A stretch of DNA of 64,000 nt, taken from assembly GCA_016714645.1 (NCBI GenBank), contig JADKCI010000004.1:849501-913500 (forward strand), given 5' to 3'. Positions within the stretch are counted from its first letter, which is position 1. Every line of letters begins with the position of its first letter. The notes below the pieces were generated by a model. The model was not told where the DNA came from, ran no database searches, and was given only the letters and a program-made list of their open reading frames with translations. Source of the stretch: Chromatiaceae bacterium. GTDB lineage: Bacteria; Pseudomonadota; Gammaproteobacteria; Chromatiales; Chromatiaceae. Shown one piece after another: positions 21,537-30,332 of this stretch. The translations under genes and the position numbers were made by a program.

Positions 21537-23332
21537 CTGGGGGTCTCCCGTTCACGGAGGGCGGAATGGATGCTGGCGGCGACCCGGTGGCCGTCGGCCA
21601 CGGCGGTGACCACGTCCGGACCGCGCACCATGTCACCGGTGGCCCAGAGCCAGTCCTCGCTGGTGCGGCCGCCGTCATCTGTCTGGAGGCGGCCGCGCTG
21701 CCAGGCGAGGCACTCAGTGAGATCATCGCCTAGTAGGCTAGTATCGGTCATCTGGCCGATGGCCTCCACTAGCATCTCGGCGGGGTGGCACTGCTCGTCG
21801 GACGCATCGTAGGTGGGGGCGAAGCGGCCCTGGTCATCAAAGATGGCCTTGACCCGCCAGGTCTTGAGGCCCGTTACCCGTCCGTCCTGGATCATGACCT
21901 CCCGGGGACCGCGGGCGGCCAGGATCCGGATGCCTTCCTCGCCCGCCTCGCGGATTTCCTCCGGGTCGGCCAGGAAATGCTCAAGGTCCTCCAGGGCGGT
22001 GACGATGACCCGGACCTCGCCGTAGGCCCGCCGCTGCAGGCGCGCCAGGGTGCGGGCCATGTCCATGGCGACGTTGCCGCCGCCGATGACCAGGGCCTGA
22101 CGCGGGGTGCCAAAGTCCACGCCGGCGGTGGCCTGGCGCAGCAGGTCCACGGCCTTGCGCACGTCCGGGTGGTCGCTGCCGGGGATGCGGGTGGCCCGGC
22201 CCAGGTGCAGGCCCAGGGCCAGCAGCACGATATCGTATTGCCCGCGCAGGTCCGCCAGGGTGAGATCACCGCCGACGCGGCAGTTGCAGCGGATCTCCAC
22301 CCCCACCGAGCGGATGATGTCGATGTCGCGGTCGATGGCGGCGTAGGGCAGGCGGTACTCGGGGATGCCCCAGCGGGTCATGCCGCCGGGTTGACCCTGG
22401 GCCTCGAAGACGGTGACCCCATGGCCCTGGCGGGCCAGGTCGAAGGCGGCGGTGAGTCCCGCCGGACCGGCGCCGACGATGGCGATCCGGTGGCCGGTGG
22501 CCGGGCCCGGACCGCCAACGATGGCACGCACCCGCTCCGGGGTCACCTGGTCCAGGAGGTGGCGTTTGAGCCAGCGGATGGCGATGGGGTCGCCCTCGTG
22601 GCGGGCGGCGCAACTGGTCTCGCACTTGTGGGTGCAGACCCGGCCGCAGACCGCCGAGAAAGGATTGGTCTCGTAGAGCAGGCGCACCCCGCGTTCGTAG
22701 TCCCCATCACGCACGGCGGCGATGTAGTCCGGGATCGCCATGTGGGTGGGGCAGGTGGCGATGCAGAGGCCGCAGGAGACGCAGCGATCGGCCTCCTGGC
22801 GCGCTGCTTCGAGGTCGTAGCCCTGGACGATCTCGGCGAAGGAGTCGATCCGTACCTCGGGCGCCAGCTCCTCCATCGGGATGCGGCTCGCGGCGGTGAG
22901 CCGGTGGCCGGCGGGGCGGTGGTAGCCCAGGGCCTCCCGATCCCAGGAATGGGTGTCCAGGCCCGGGGTGAAACGGAAGGCGTCCGGGTCCCCGTCCACC
23001 CAGGTGTAGCTGTTGGACATGGACAGCGATTGGGTCATGCAGACATCAACGCAGAGGGCACACCAGCAGCAACGGCCATAGTCGATGCGGGGGCGCAGGC
23101 CCGAGTCGCCTAGGCGGGTCTCGATGCCCGCCACCGGCACCATGTCGATGGCGGCGTTCTGGCAAATGGCCTCGCAGGTCCCGCAGCCGATACATTTCTC
23201 CAGGTCATTCTGGTGGAAGCCGCGATAACGGGGGGCGCCGGGGCGGTCCCGGAGCGGGTCGCGGATGGTCACCGGATCGCGGAAGAGGTTCTTCCAGGCG
23301 GTGAAGGGGGAGAGGACGTCGCGGACGCTCAT
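21533..23332 (-). CDS. NuoI-like ferredoxin fused to GltD/NfnB-like flavoprotein (MbsN-like)
   Basis: 599 residues. Residues 47-57 and 88-98 carry two CxxCxxCxxxC motifs, as in the 8Fe subunit NuoI/MbsN. Residues ~184-245 are the cysteine-rich GltD N-terminal module (CVSCGLCIATCP, CGRVCTHKCETSC). A FAD-binding GAGPAG follows at 287-292, and GGGNVAMD at ~417 is the NAD(P)H-binding Rossmann motif, so the protein should pass electrons between NAD(P)H and the Fe-S chain of the complex. The start MSVRDVLSPF at 23332 overlaps the NuoD-like stop by 4 bases. The fusion is unusual: NuoI subunits are normally ~180 residues and separate. Confidence 0.9.
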   Translation of the reverse strand: MSVRDVLSPFTAWKNLFRDPVTIRDPLRDRPGAPRYRGFHQNDLEKCIGCGTCEAICQNAAIDMVPVAGIETRLGDSGLRPRIDYGRCCWCALCVDVCMTQSLSMSNSYTWVDGDPDAFRFTPGLDTHSWDREALGYHRPAGHRLTAASRIPMEELAPEVRIDSFAEIVQGYDLEAARQEADRCVSCGLCIATCPTHMAIPDYIAAVRDGDYERGVRLLYETNPFSAVCGRVCTHKCETSCAARHEGDPIAIRWLKRHLLDQVTPERVRAIVGGPGPATGHRIAIVGAGPAGLTAAFDLARQGHGVTVFEAQGQPGGMTRWGIPEYRLPYAAIDRDIDIIRSVGVEIRCNCRVGGDLTLADLRGQYDIVLLALGLHLGRATRIPGSDHPDVRKAVDLLRQATAGVDFGTPRQALVIGGGNVAMDMARTLARLQRRAYGEVRVIVTALEDLEHFLADPEEIREAGEEGIRILAARGPREVMIQDGRVTGLKTWRVKAIFDDQGRFAPTYDASDEQCHPAEMLVEAIGQMTDTSLLGDDLTECLAWQRGRLQTDDGGRTSEDWLWATGDMVRGPDVVTAVADGHRVAASIHSALRERETPR

Positions 23333-24504
23333 CGCTCGATCTCCGGCGGATAGGTGTGCAGGGAGACCATGAGGGCCGCCACGTCGGCGATATTGCAGTT
23401 GACGATCATGCGCTCCAGCAGGGCCATGGCGTGGGTGTAGGAGGGGCCACGCACGTTCACCCGGCGCGGGTAGCCGCTGCCGTCGGTGACCAGGTAATAG
23501 CCGTACTCCCCCCTGGAGCATTCGCCACGGACATAGGTTTCACCGGGTGCGATCTTCCAGTGCAGGACGCTGGGGATGCTGGCCATGAAGGGGCCCTGGC
23601 GGGGCATGCGGGCCAGGATCTGGCGGATCAGGTCGATGGACAGCAGCAGATCCCGGCGGCGCACCTCGGCGCGGGTGAAGATATCCGAGTCCTGGCCCGT
23701 TACCGGCTCGAAATCCAGTTGGGGATAGACCAGGTAGGGGAAGTCCCTGCGCACGTCCCGGGGGACGCCGGCGGCGCGGGCGTTGGGGCCGGTGACGCCG
23801 TAGGGGTCCAGCCAGGCGGGGTCGATGATCCCCTGGCCAACGGTGCGCCGTTTGAAGACGGCGTTGTGGAACATCGTCTCCTGGACGTCATGGAGGATGC
23901 CTTCGATCTCCCGCAGGGTCTCGGCCATGCGCGGCTCGAAGCCCTCCGGCAGGCCATCGCGGACCCCGCCGGGGAGGATGAACATGTGGTAGATGCGGGC
24001 ACCGGTCAGCTCCTCGAAGCGGTCGAGCATCAGGTCACGGCCATAGGTGGTCCACTGGCCGATCACCCCCAGGCCCAGGGCGCCGGCCTGGCCGCCCAGG
24101 TACATGAGGTAGCTGTTGATGCGGCCCATCTCGAGGATGAGGGTGCGGATCCAGTTCGCCGTTTCCGGGACCTGGATGCCCGCCAGTTCCTCCACGGCGG
24201 CGGCATAGCAGTATTCGTTGAAGTCCGGCTCGGGGACGCAGATGCGGCAGACGATGGGGAAGCACTGGATGAAAGTGCGCCGCTCCATCAGCTTCTCGAA
24301 GCCGCGGTGCAGGTAGCCCACGTGGACTCGGCCCTCCACGACCTCGTCACCGCAGACGGTGAGTTCCACCGCCATGTTGCCGGTGATGCCGGGATGCTGG
24401 GGGCCCTGCCAGAGCTTGAGGTACTTGCCCGAGCTCAGGTCGATGTCGAGGCTGCCATCCGGGCGGGTGGCGGGATACTGGCTACGGTCGGGAGTGAGGC
24501 CCAT
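23329..24504 (-). CDS. NuoD/hydrogenase-large-subunit-like protein (MbsL-like)
   Basis: 391 residues of the NuoD/[NiFe] large subunit fold (GNMAVELTV, VHVGYLHRGFEKLMERR, GPNARAAG). One CxxC remains near the N-terminus (Cys86, Cys89, context PIVCRICVPEP), where hydrogenases have RICGIC. The C-terminal CxxC that completes a [NiFe] site is absent (tail NCNIADVAALMVSLHTYPP). It is therefore neither a hydrogenase nor a plain NuoD. This pattern fits the MBX/MBS branch. Start MGLTPDRSQYP at 24504, one base after nuoC-like. Confidence 0.88.
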   Translation of the reverse strand: MGLTPDRSQYPATRPDGSLDIDLSSGKYLKLWQGPQHPGITGNMAVELTVCGDEVVEGRVHVGYLHRGFEKLMERRTFIQCFPIVCRICVPEPDFNEYCYAAAVEELAGIQVPETANWIRTLILEMGRINSYLMYLGGQAGALGLGVIGQWTTYGRDLMLDRFEELTGARIYHMFILPGGVRDGLPEGFEPRMAETLREIEGILHDVQETMFHNAVFKRRTVGQGIIDPAWLDPYGVTGPNARAAGVPRDVRRDFPYLVYPQLDFEPVTGQDSDIFTRAEVRRRDLLLSIDLIRQILARMPRQGPFMASIPSVLHWKIAPGETYVRGECSRGEYGYYLVTDGSGYPRRVNVRGPSYTHAMALLERMIVNCNIADVAALMVSLHTYPPEIER

Positions 24505-24505
24505 G

Positions 24506-25087
24506 TCAGCCTTTGCCTCCCGTGGCGGGCGGCTCGGCGCGGGGAAGCGCCGGCGGGTAGAGTTGCTGTTGCATGTGGGTCGCCGGGTCCAGGGTCTCGC
24601 GGCCGGGGCGCTGGGCAAAGGTCTTTTGGGCGTATTCCAGGGTGTCGAAATCGCGCCGGTAGGGTGGAATTTCGTGCCAGCCCTCCAGGATGAAGTCCTC
24701 GTGGAGACGGGGGCTGCCGGGGAAGTCGATACCGAACATCTCCCTCAGTTCCCGCTGATAGGTGGCGGCGGTGGGCCAGAGATCGTGGATACTTTCCATT
24801 CTGGCCGGGTCCCGGGGGATGCGCACCCGCAGGCCCAGGTCCAGGCGCGCGGCGCGGTTGCAGAGCAGGTAGGTGAGCTGGAACTGCCCCGCCTCCAGCC
24901 AGTCCACGGCGGTGAGCAGGACCAGGTGGCGGAAGCCTTCCCGGTCCCGCAGGTGCAAGAGGGCCGGGCGCAGATGTGCGGGCCCTAGCTCGACAAAGGC
25001 CAGGTCCGGCCGCTGCGCGATCAGGTCGCCGGCGGCGAAGAGGGCGCTCAGGTGCCCGTGAATCTCGGTAAAACCATTCCGCATCAT
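24506..25087 (-). CDS. NuoC-like 30 kDa subunit (MbsK-like)
   Basis: 193 residues with the 30 kDa signature YQRELREMFGIDFPGSPRLH and a following ILEGWHEIPPYRRDFDTLE. NuoC-type subunits support the large subunit without binding cofactors. The two adjacent ATGs (25087, 25084) are both possible starts. The gene is separate from nuoD-like, unlike the nuoCD fusion of enterobacteria, and lies 2 bases after the nuoB-like stop. Confidence 0.88.
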   Translation of the reverse strand: MMRNGFTEIHGHLSALFAAGDLIAQRPDLAFVELGPAHLRPALLHLRDREGFRHLVLLTAVDWLEAGQFQLTYLLCNRAARLDLGLRVRIPRDPARMESIHDLWPTAATYQRELREMFGIDFPGSPRLHEDFILEGWHEIPPYRRDFDTLEYAQKTFAQRPGRETLDPATHMQQQLYPPALPRAEPPATGGKG

Positions 25088-25089
25088 GC

Positions 25090-25749
25090 TTACCAGTTGT
25101 AGTCCGGCATGTCCCAATCCTGGATGACCTGCTTCTGATTGGCCTTGTACCAGGCAAAATTTTTCGCGTACTGGTTGGCGCCCTCGGCCTTGCCGGCGCG
25201 GATGAGCCCCTTGAGGTCCAGGAAGCCGGCGAGCAGGGCCTCGGGCCTGGGCATGCAACCGGTGATGTAGAGGTCCACCGGCAGATACTGGTCCAGCCGC
25301 TTGATGGTGTTGTAGGAATCGAAGTACATGCCGCCGTTGATGGTGCAGGAACCCAGGCCCACCACGTACTTGGGGTTCTGCATCTGCTCGTAGGAGCGGA
25401 TGACGCGCTTGAGGGTCTTGACCGACAGGTAGCCGGAGATGACGAAGAGGTTGGCCTGCCGCGGGGTGGGTCGCCACTGGATGCCGTAGCGGTAGGCGTC
25501 GAAGCGCGGTGTCATGAGGGGGCGCATCTCAATGGCCCCGCAGCCGGTGCCGAAGCCGAGGATCCAGATGGATTCGGACCTGGCCCAGTTGAAGAGGTCC
25601 TCGATGATCTGGAGGTAGGCCGGGCGCTGGACCTCGGGCAGGGCCTCGCAGTAGTAGTCCCGCAGGGGCTCGACCTCGAATTCAACCCCGTCCGGGCCCT
25701 TGACCAGGCGCTTTTGCAGTTCCGGCTTCAATGATGTCATCTCCTTCAT
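25090..25749 (-). CDS. NuoB-like Fe-S subunit with three cluster cysteines (MbsJ-like)
   Basis: 219 residues. NuoB normally binds cluster N2 with CC plus two distant Cys. Here the tandem pair reads GTGCGAIEM, so only Cys70 stands and its neighbour is Gly71; Cys135 (GLGSCTINGG) and Cys165 (YITGCMPRPE) are kept. A [4Fe-4S] cluster with one open iron site is the simple reading, as described for the archaeal sulfane-sulfur reductase MBS. ATG 25749 overlaps the nuoH-like stop in ATGA; ATG 25740 is the alternative. Confidence 0.9.
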   Translation of the reverse strand: MKEMTSLKPELQKRLVKGPDGVEFEVEPLRDYYCEALPEVQRPAYLQIIEDLFNWARSESIWILGFGTGCGAIEMRPLMTPRFDAYRYGIQWRPTPRQANLFVISGYLSVKTLKRVIRSYEQMQNPKYVVGLGSCTINGGMYFDSYNTIKRLDQYLPVDLYITGCMPRPEALLAGFLDLKGLIRAGKAEGANQYAKNFAWYKANQKQVIQDWDMPDYNW

Positions 25750-26651
25750 ACCCACAAGACCCCCAACACGCCCAGCGGCACCGCCCAGACCAGGAACCAG
25801 CGGATCGACTGCTCGACCCGAAAGCGCGGGAAGACGACGCCGACCAGGACCGAGACCATGTAAATCAAAAAGACCTTGAGGAAGAAGACCGGCCAGCTCG
25901 TCGCCCCACCGAAGAACAAGTTCATATAAATGATGATCTTGGCGATGGGGAAGATGGCCCGGTTGGTCTGCATCAGGGCCAGGTAGGAGGAGTGGTACTC
26001 CGTCGGCGGACCGATGGGGATCTCCTGGGGCGCCAGCACCAGGTCGAAGGGCGGGCGCATCATGGAGCCGAGGAAGGACAGCATGGCCGCCGCCACCGCC
26101 AGGGGATTGGTGAAGAGGGTCCAGTTCAGGAAGCCGCCCTGCTGGGCGGCGACGATTTCGGTCACCGACAGGGTCTGGTATTGGAGGGCCACGGCGAAGA
26201 CTGCCAGGCCGAAGGGCAGCTCGGAGGCGGTGACCTGGGACAGGCCACGACTGACGCCAATGGCGGCATAGGGGTGGCCGCTCTCGCCGGCGCCCAGGGC
26301 CATGCCCAGGGTGCCGAAGAAGACGAAATAGAGGGCCAGGATGAGGTCGCCGGCGAAGGACAGGTTGGCGAACATCTCGTTGCCATACAGGGTCGGCACG
26401 AAGAGGACGAGGCCGATGCCCCCCGTCAGTCGGAAGACCGGCCCCAGGTAGAAGTGGACGCCGTGACTGATGGAGGTGCGCAGCCCGTAGTTCTTGATCA
26501 GATCCACGTAGTTCTGCCAGATGGGGATGCCGTGGCGGCGCCCGACCCGGGCGGCGATCTTGGCGATCAGGGCATTCAGCAGCAGGCCGTAGTTGAAGAC
26601 GATGAACAGCGTCAAGAGGGAATAGGGAATCTTCATCCAGTCGAAGGTCAT
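25746..26651 (-). CDS. NuoH-like membrane subunit (MbsM-like)
   Basis: 301 residues and about eight membrane helices. Family stretches are GRRHGIPIWQNYVDLIKNYG, RPPFDLVLAPQEIPIGP and EYHSSYLALMQ, the charged loops that link redox chemistry to ion movement in Complex I and Mbh/Mbs. Start MTFDWMKIPYS overlaps the antiporter stop in ATGA. Confidence 0.9.
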   Translation of the reverse strand: MTFDWMKIPYSLLTLFIVFNYGLLLNALIAKIAARVGRRHGIPIWQNYVDLIKNYGLRTSISHGVHFYLGPVFRLTGGIGLVLFVPTLYGNEMFANLSFAGDLILALYFVFFGTLGMALGAGESGHPYAAIGVSRGLSQVTASELPFGLAVFAVALQYQTLSVTEIVAAQQGGFLNWTLFTNPLAVAAAMLSFLGSMMRPPFDLVLAPQEIPIGPPTEYHSSYLALMQTNRAIFPIAKIIIYMNLFFGGATSWPVFFLKVFLIYMVSVLVGVVFPRFRVEQSIRWFLVWAVPLGVLGVLWV

Positions 26652-29600
26652 GGCTGGACCCCCAGGCCCCACAGCAGGACCATGACGGCGAAGGCCAGAA
26701 AGTGAAAGGCATAGGTCTGGCCGTTGCCGGTATAGAGGCGTCGCCCCAGATCGCCCGCGGTGTGCAGCAGGTCGGTGAGGGTCTCCCAGAAACGGGTAGC
26801 CAGGGGCAGGGTGAGGAAGCCCAGGGCCTTACGGTAGGGGGCGAAAAAGTTCCAGGCGAAGTGGGTGGTCTCCGGCCGGAAGGGACGCTCGGCGGCGAAG
26901 GCGATATTGAACTGCTTGACCTTCTGAGCGCGGCGGTTGACGAACAGCAGCCAGGCGAAGACCGTCGTAAAGATGACGCCGATGATGATCATGATGGCGA
27001 CCGGGTTCCAGTAGCCGTAGTGGCTGGAGATGACCAGGCCCTCCCAGTCCAGGCCGCCGTTAGGGAAGAACTGGCCGATGTAGGCATCGACCCGGCGCAG
27101 GGCCAGGCCCGGGAAGAGGGCGAAGGCCATGAGCAGGGCGACGAACAGCATCTGCGGCAGGATGATCCAGAAGGGGGCCTCCCGGACGCGCCGGTGCTCG
27201 TCCTTCAGTTGGCCGAGGAAGATGGTGTGGATGAGCCGGAAGAGATAGAGGAAGGCGATAGGGCCGGCGAGGAAGAGGATCACCAGCGGCAGTCGGACCT
27301 CGGTGTCAAGGATGGCATTGTAAAAGATCCAGCGCCCGCCGAAACCGGACAGGGGCGGCACCCCCGAGATGGCGATGATGCCGATGAGGACGGCGATGAA
27401 GGACAGGGGCATGAGGGTGATGAGGCCGCCCATGCGGTACATGTCGCGGGTGCCGGTGCGCTTGGCCACGCCGCCCACCGAGAGGAAGAGCATGGACTTG
27501 TAGATGTAGTGGTTGACGACGAACATCAGGGCCATGAGCCAGCCCAGGTGGTTCATCAGGCCCAGGCCGAACATGGCATAGCCCATCTGGCCGATGGAGG
27601 AGTAGGCGAGCAGGCGCTTGGCGTCCTCCTGGAAGACGGCCAGCAGGTTGCCGATCAGGGCGGTGCCGGCGCCGATCCAGAGCAGCAGATGGGTCAGCTC
27701 GACGCCATAAAGCTGCTGCTTGCCCATGGTCATGAGCAGGATGAAGAGCCCGAAGAGGCCGGCCTTGAGCAGGATGCCCGAGACCATGGGGGATACGTCC
27801 GTCTCCGCCTCGGCATGGGCGCCGGGGAGCCAGATGTGCAGCCCCAGGGCGGCGGTCTTGGTCATGAAACCAATGGCCAGCAGGGCGAAGACCCAGCCCG
27901 AGAGGGGCGCGGGCACCTGGGCAAGGGCGGCCAGTTCCAGCCCTGGGCCCCCCTGGGCCGCCAGGGCGAAGCCCGTCAGGATGAGGAAGGCGCCACCCAG
28001 GGAGAAGAGGAGGTAGGACAGGGCATGGGGCTCCGAGGCCTTACCGCGCAGGATGAGGAAATAGGAGCCTAGGGTCAGCAGTTCCCAGGCGGCGAAGAAC
28101 TCAAAGCTGTCCTCGGCGAGGAGGAGGATCGCCAGGCCGGCGTACATCAGCAGGGCCGAGGGGTAGAAGCCGGGCCGCCGGCCCTGGGCATCGTAGCTGG
28201 CGAGCAGGGTCACGGCTCCGCCCACCAGGAAGATGATGGCGAAGATGAGGCGCAGGGGGTCGTACAGGTCGTAGGTGGCGGCAAAGAAGGCCAGCAGGCC
28301 GGCGATGGCCAGGGAGTTCTTGATCCAGGCCGGCAGCCATTCCAGTCCCAGGAAGAGAAGCGCGAAGGCCAGGGGCCAGGTGAATAGCAGTTGATTTTGA
28401 CCGGACAGTTCCCCCCAGAGATAGCCCAGGCCCCAGGCGGCGGCCAGGGCGGCGAGGATGGGGATCAGCTTATGGAATGGGCAGGCGAGGGCCGCCGAGC
28501 CCGCCGTTGCCGCCGCGGCATAAGCCCCCGGGACCTCCATCGGCAGGGGCTCTCTGCGATAGGCGGCCTTGATCGTCGCCGCTTCCGCGACCGGGAATGG
28601 GCGTTTGATGGCATAGCCGAACCACCGGAACAGGTAGCCAGCCTCGATCAGGGTGCCGAAGAGGATCAGGCTCAGCAGGGCCAGCCGGTCCTGGGCGGCG
28701 AGCAGGTGGACCAGTTCCCACTTGGCGTAGAAGCCGGGGAAGGGCGGCAGGCCGGTGAGCAGGGCGAGGAAGCTGACAAAGGCCAGGATGAAGAGCGGCC
28801 GGCCGCGCAGAATGGCCCAGTCGGCAAGATCCCGTCCCGGGATCAGCCCGGAGAGCCAATAGAACCCCGCCTTGGCTATCGCGTGGGCGGCCAGGACGCC
28901 GCAGGCGATGAAGAAATAGCGGTCGCCGAGGATGTCGCGCTGGCCGATGATCACCAGCACCAGGCCGGTCTGGGCAACCGAGGAATAACCCAGCAGGCGG
29001 CGGTCCTGGCTTTGGGGCAGGGCCAGGAGGTTGGCGGCGAGGAAGGTGAGGATGCCGATGCCCGTGGTCACCGGCAACCACTCCGCCCCGCCGATGACGA
29101 GCAGCTTATCCACCGCGAAGAGGGCGGCGGTGCCGCTGGCTGCGGCGAAAATGGCCGAGAAGGCGGGGTGGGCCGCTTCGTAAATGTCCAGGGCCCAGCC
29201 GTTGGCCGGGAAGGGCTTCAGCTCGACCACCAGGGCGATGAACATCAGCAGGAAGGCGATGCCCCCGCCGGCCTGCATGACCCAGGCGCTCCCAACGCCC
29301 AGTGCGGAAGCGGCTCCGGCTAGGCCATCCAGGTTGAGAGTGCCGCTGGCGTGGTAGGCAAAGATGATCCCGATCAGCAGCAGGACGGAGACGAACTGGG
29401 CCACCAGCAGGTACTTGAAGCCCGCCGCCAGGGCCCGCTCGTCGTCCGACAGCAGGATGAGGCCGGCGGTGGCAATGGCGATCAGTTCCATGAAGACGAA
29501 GAGATTGAAGAGGTCGCGGGTGAGGATGATGCCGTTCATGGCCATGATCGCCACCAGCAGCACCGCCATGGCCCGGTGACCTTGCGCCAGCAGTTCAGCC

Positions 29601-29896
29601 TTTAGATACAGGGCCGAAAGCAGGCCAGTCAGGTTGACGATCAGGATCAGGGCGGCTTCGGGCAGGCCGAGCCGCAGGTTGATGGCAAAAGGGGGCGGGG
29701 CGCCGGCGGTGAGGATCTCCGCCGGGCCGGTCTGCCCGGTCACCAGGGCCAGCAGCCAGATCGCGGCCAACCAGGCCATGAAACCCAGGGTGGCAAGGCT
29801 GATCGCCCAGGCGGCAAAAGGCCGCCGGGGGCCGAGCAGACCCAGGAGGAAGGCGGCGCCCAGGGCGGTCGCGATGAAGAAGATGGGGCTTAGCAT
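26648..29896 (-). CDS. Two Mrp/Nuo antiporter subunits fused in one protein (MbsH-H' like)
   Basis: 1082 residues with two full MrpD/NuoLMN-type domains in tandem. Domain 1 (residues ~1-430) has the key Glu137 (FVFMELIA), Lys227 (VVELKPFP) and Lys342 (HAIAKAG). Domain 2 (from ~500) has Glu605 (FAAWELL), Lys680 (GFMTKTAALG), Lys711 (GILLKAG) and the following IYKSM. Both ion-pumping sites thus look complete. Such subunits are normally separate proteins of ~450-600 residues. About 100 residues after domain 2 include one more amphipathic stretch and a last membrane helix. The stop overlaps nuoH-like by 4 bases; 70 bases separate it from mnhC. Confidence 0.92.
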   Translation of the reverse strand: MLSPIFFIATALGAAFLLGLLGPRRPFAAWAISLATLGFMAWLAAIWLLALVTGQTGPAEILTAGAPPPFAINLRLGLPEAALILIVNLTGLLSALYLKAELLAQGHRAMAVLLVAIMAMNGIILTRDLFNLFVFMELIAIATAGLILLSDDERALAAGFKYLLVAQFVSVLLLIGIIFAYHASGTLNLDGLAGAASALGVGSAWVMQAGGGIAFLLMFIALVVELKPFPANGWALDIYEAAHPAFSAIFAAASGTAALFAVDKLLVIGGAEWLPVTTGIGILTFLAANLLALPQSQDRRLLGYSSVAQTGLVLVIIGQRDILGDRYFFIACGVLAAHAIAKAGFYWLSGLIPGRDLADWAILRGRPLFILAFVSFLALLTGLPPFPGFYAKWELVHLLAAQDRLALLSLILFGTLIEAGYLFRWFGYAIKRPFPVAEAATIKAAYRREPLPMEVPGAYAAAATAGSAALACPFHKLIPILAALAAAWGLGYLWGELSGQNQLLFTWPLAFALLFLGLEWLPAWIKNSLAIAGLLAFFAATYDLYDPLRLIFAIIFLVGGAVTLLASYDAQGRRPGFYPSALLMYAGLAILLLAEDSFEFFAAWELLTLGSYFLILRGKASEPHALSYLLFSLGGAFLILTGFALAAQGGPGLELAALAQVPAPLSGWVFALLAIGFMTKTAALGLHIWLPGAHAEAETDVSPMVSGILLKAGLFGLFILLMTMGKQQLYGVELTHLLLWIGAGTALIGNLLAVFQEDAKRLLAYSSIGQMGYAMFGLGLMNHLGWLMALMFVVNHYIYKSMLFLSVGGVAKRTGTRDMYRMGGLITLMPLSFIAVLIGIIAISGVPPLSGFGGRWIFYNAILDTEVRLPLVILFLAGPIAFLYLFRLIHTIFLGQLKDEHRRVREAPFWIILPQMLFVALLMAFALFPGLALRRVDAYIGQFFPNGGLDWEGLVISSHYGYWNPVAIMIIIGVIFTTVFAWLLFVNRRAQKVKQFNIAFAAERPFRPETTHFAWNFFAPYRKALGFLTLPLATRFWETLTDLLHTAGDLGRRLYTGNGQTYAFHFLAFAVMVLLWGLGVQP

Positions 29897-29966
29897 GTCG
29901 GCATCGGGGCGAGGGTCGGGATGCGGCTCGCCGTTCCCGGGCCGCCGTGTCGAACAGGATAGGGGT

Positions 29967-30332
29967 TTACCATTTCAGGTCCGTGAACTTGGCGATATCC
30001 AGGGTGCGCCGCTTGGCGAAGAGCTGGTAGGCGTAGGCGAGCATCAGGGCCGTGGTGCCCAGGCCGATGACGATGGCGGTGAGTACCAGGGCTTGGGGCA
30101 AGGGGTCTATGACCCGGGCGGCGGCCTCGCTGGCGGTCAGGGTGGCGTCGAGGATGGGCGCCGTGCGTCCGCGCAGGTAGCCCACGGCGACGATGAGGAT
30201 ATTGACCCCGGTGCTGGCGAGGGTGAAGGCGACGATGATGCGCAGCAGGTTGGGCTGGGTCAGGGCGCCGTAAAAGCCGATCAGAATCAGCAGGAAACCC
30301 GTGGTCAGGGCGATCTGGGCAAGATCCGGCAT
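29967..30332 (-). CDS. mnhC: MnhC/NuoK-like subunit (MbsG-like)
   Basis: 121 residues, three membrane helices, with the MrpC/NuoK pattern LILIGFYGALTQPNLLRIIV and PLPQALVLTAIVIG. It forms part of the ion-path core between the antiporter and NuoH-like parts. It shares one base with the preceding mnhB-like gene. Confidence 0.9.
   Translation of the reverse strand: MPDLAQIALTTGFLLILIGFYGALTQPNLLRIIVAFTLASTGVNILIVAVGYLRGRTAPILDATLTASEAAARVIDPLPQALVLTAIVIGLGTTALMLAYAYQLFAKRRTLDIAKFTDLKW

Noticed and set aside
23329..25749. Group 4 [NiFe] hydrogenase
   Set aside because: The C-terminal CxxC of the large subunit is missing and the small subunit lacks CxxC; no maturation genes are nearby.
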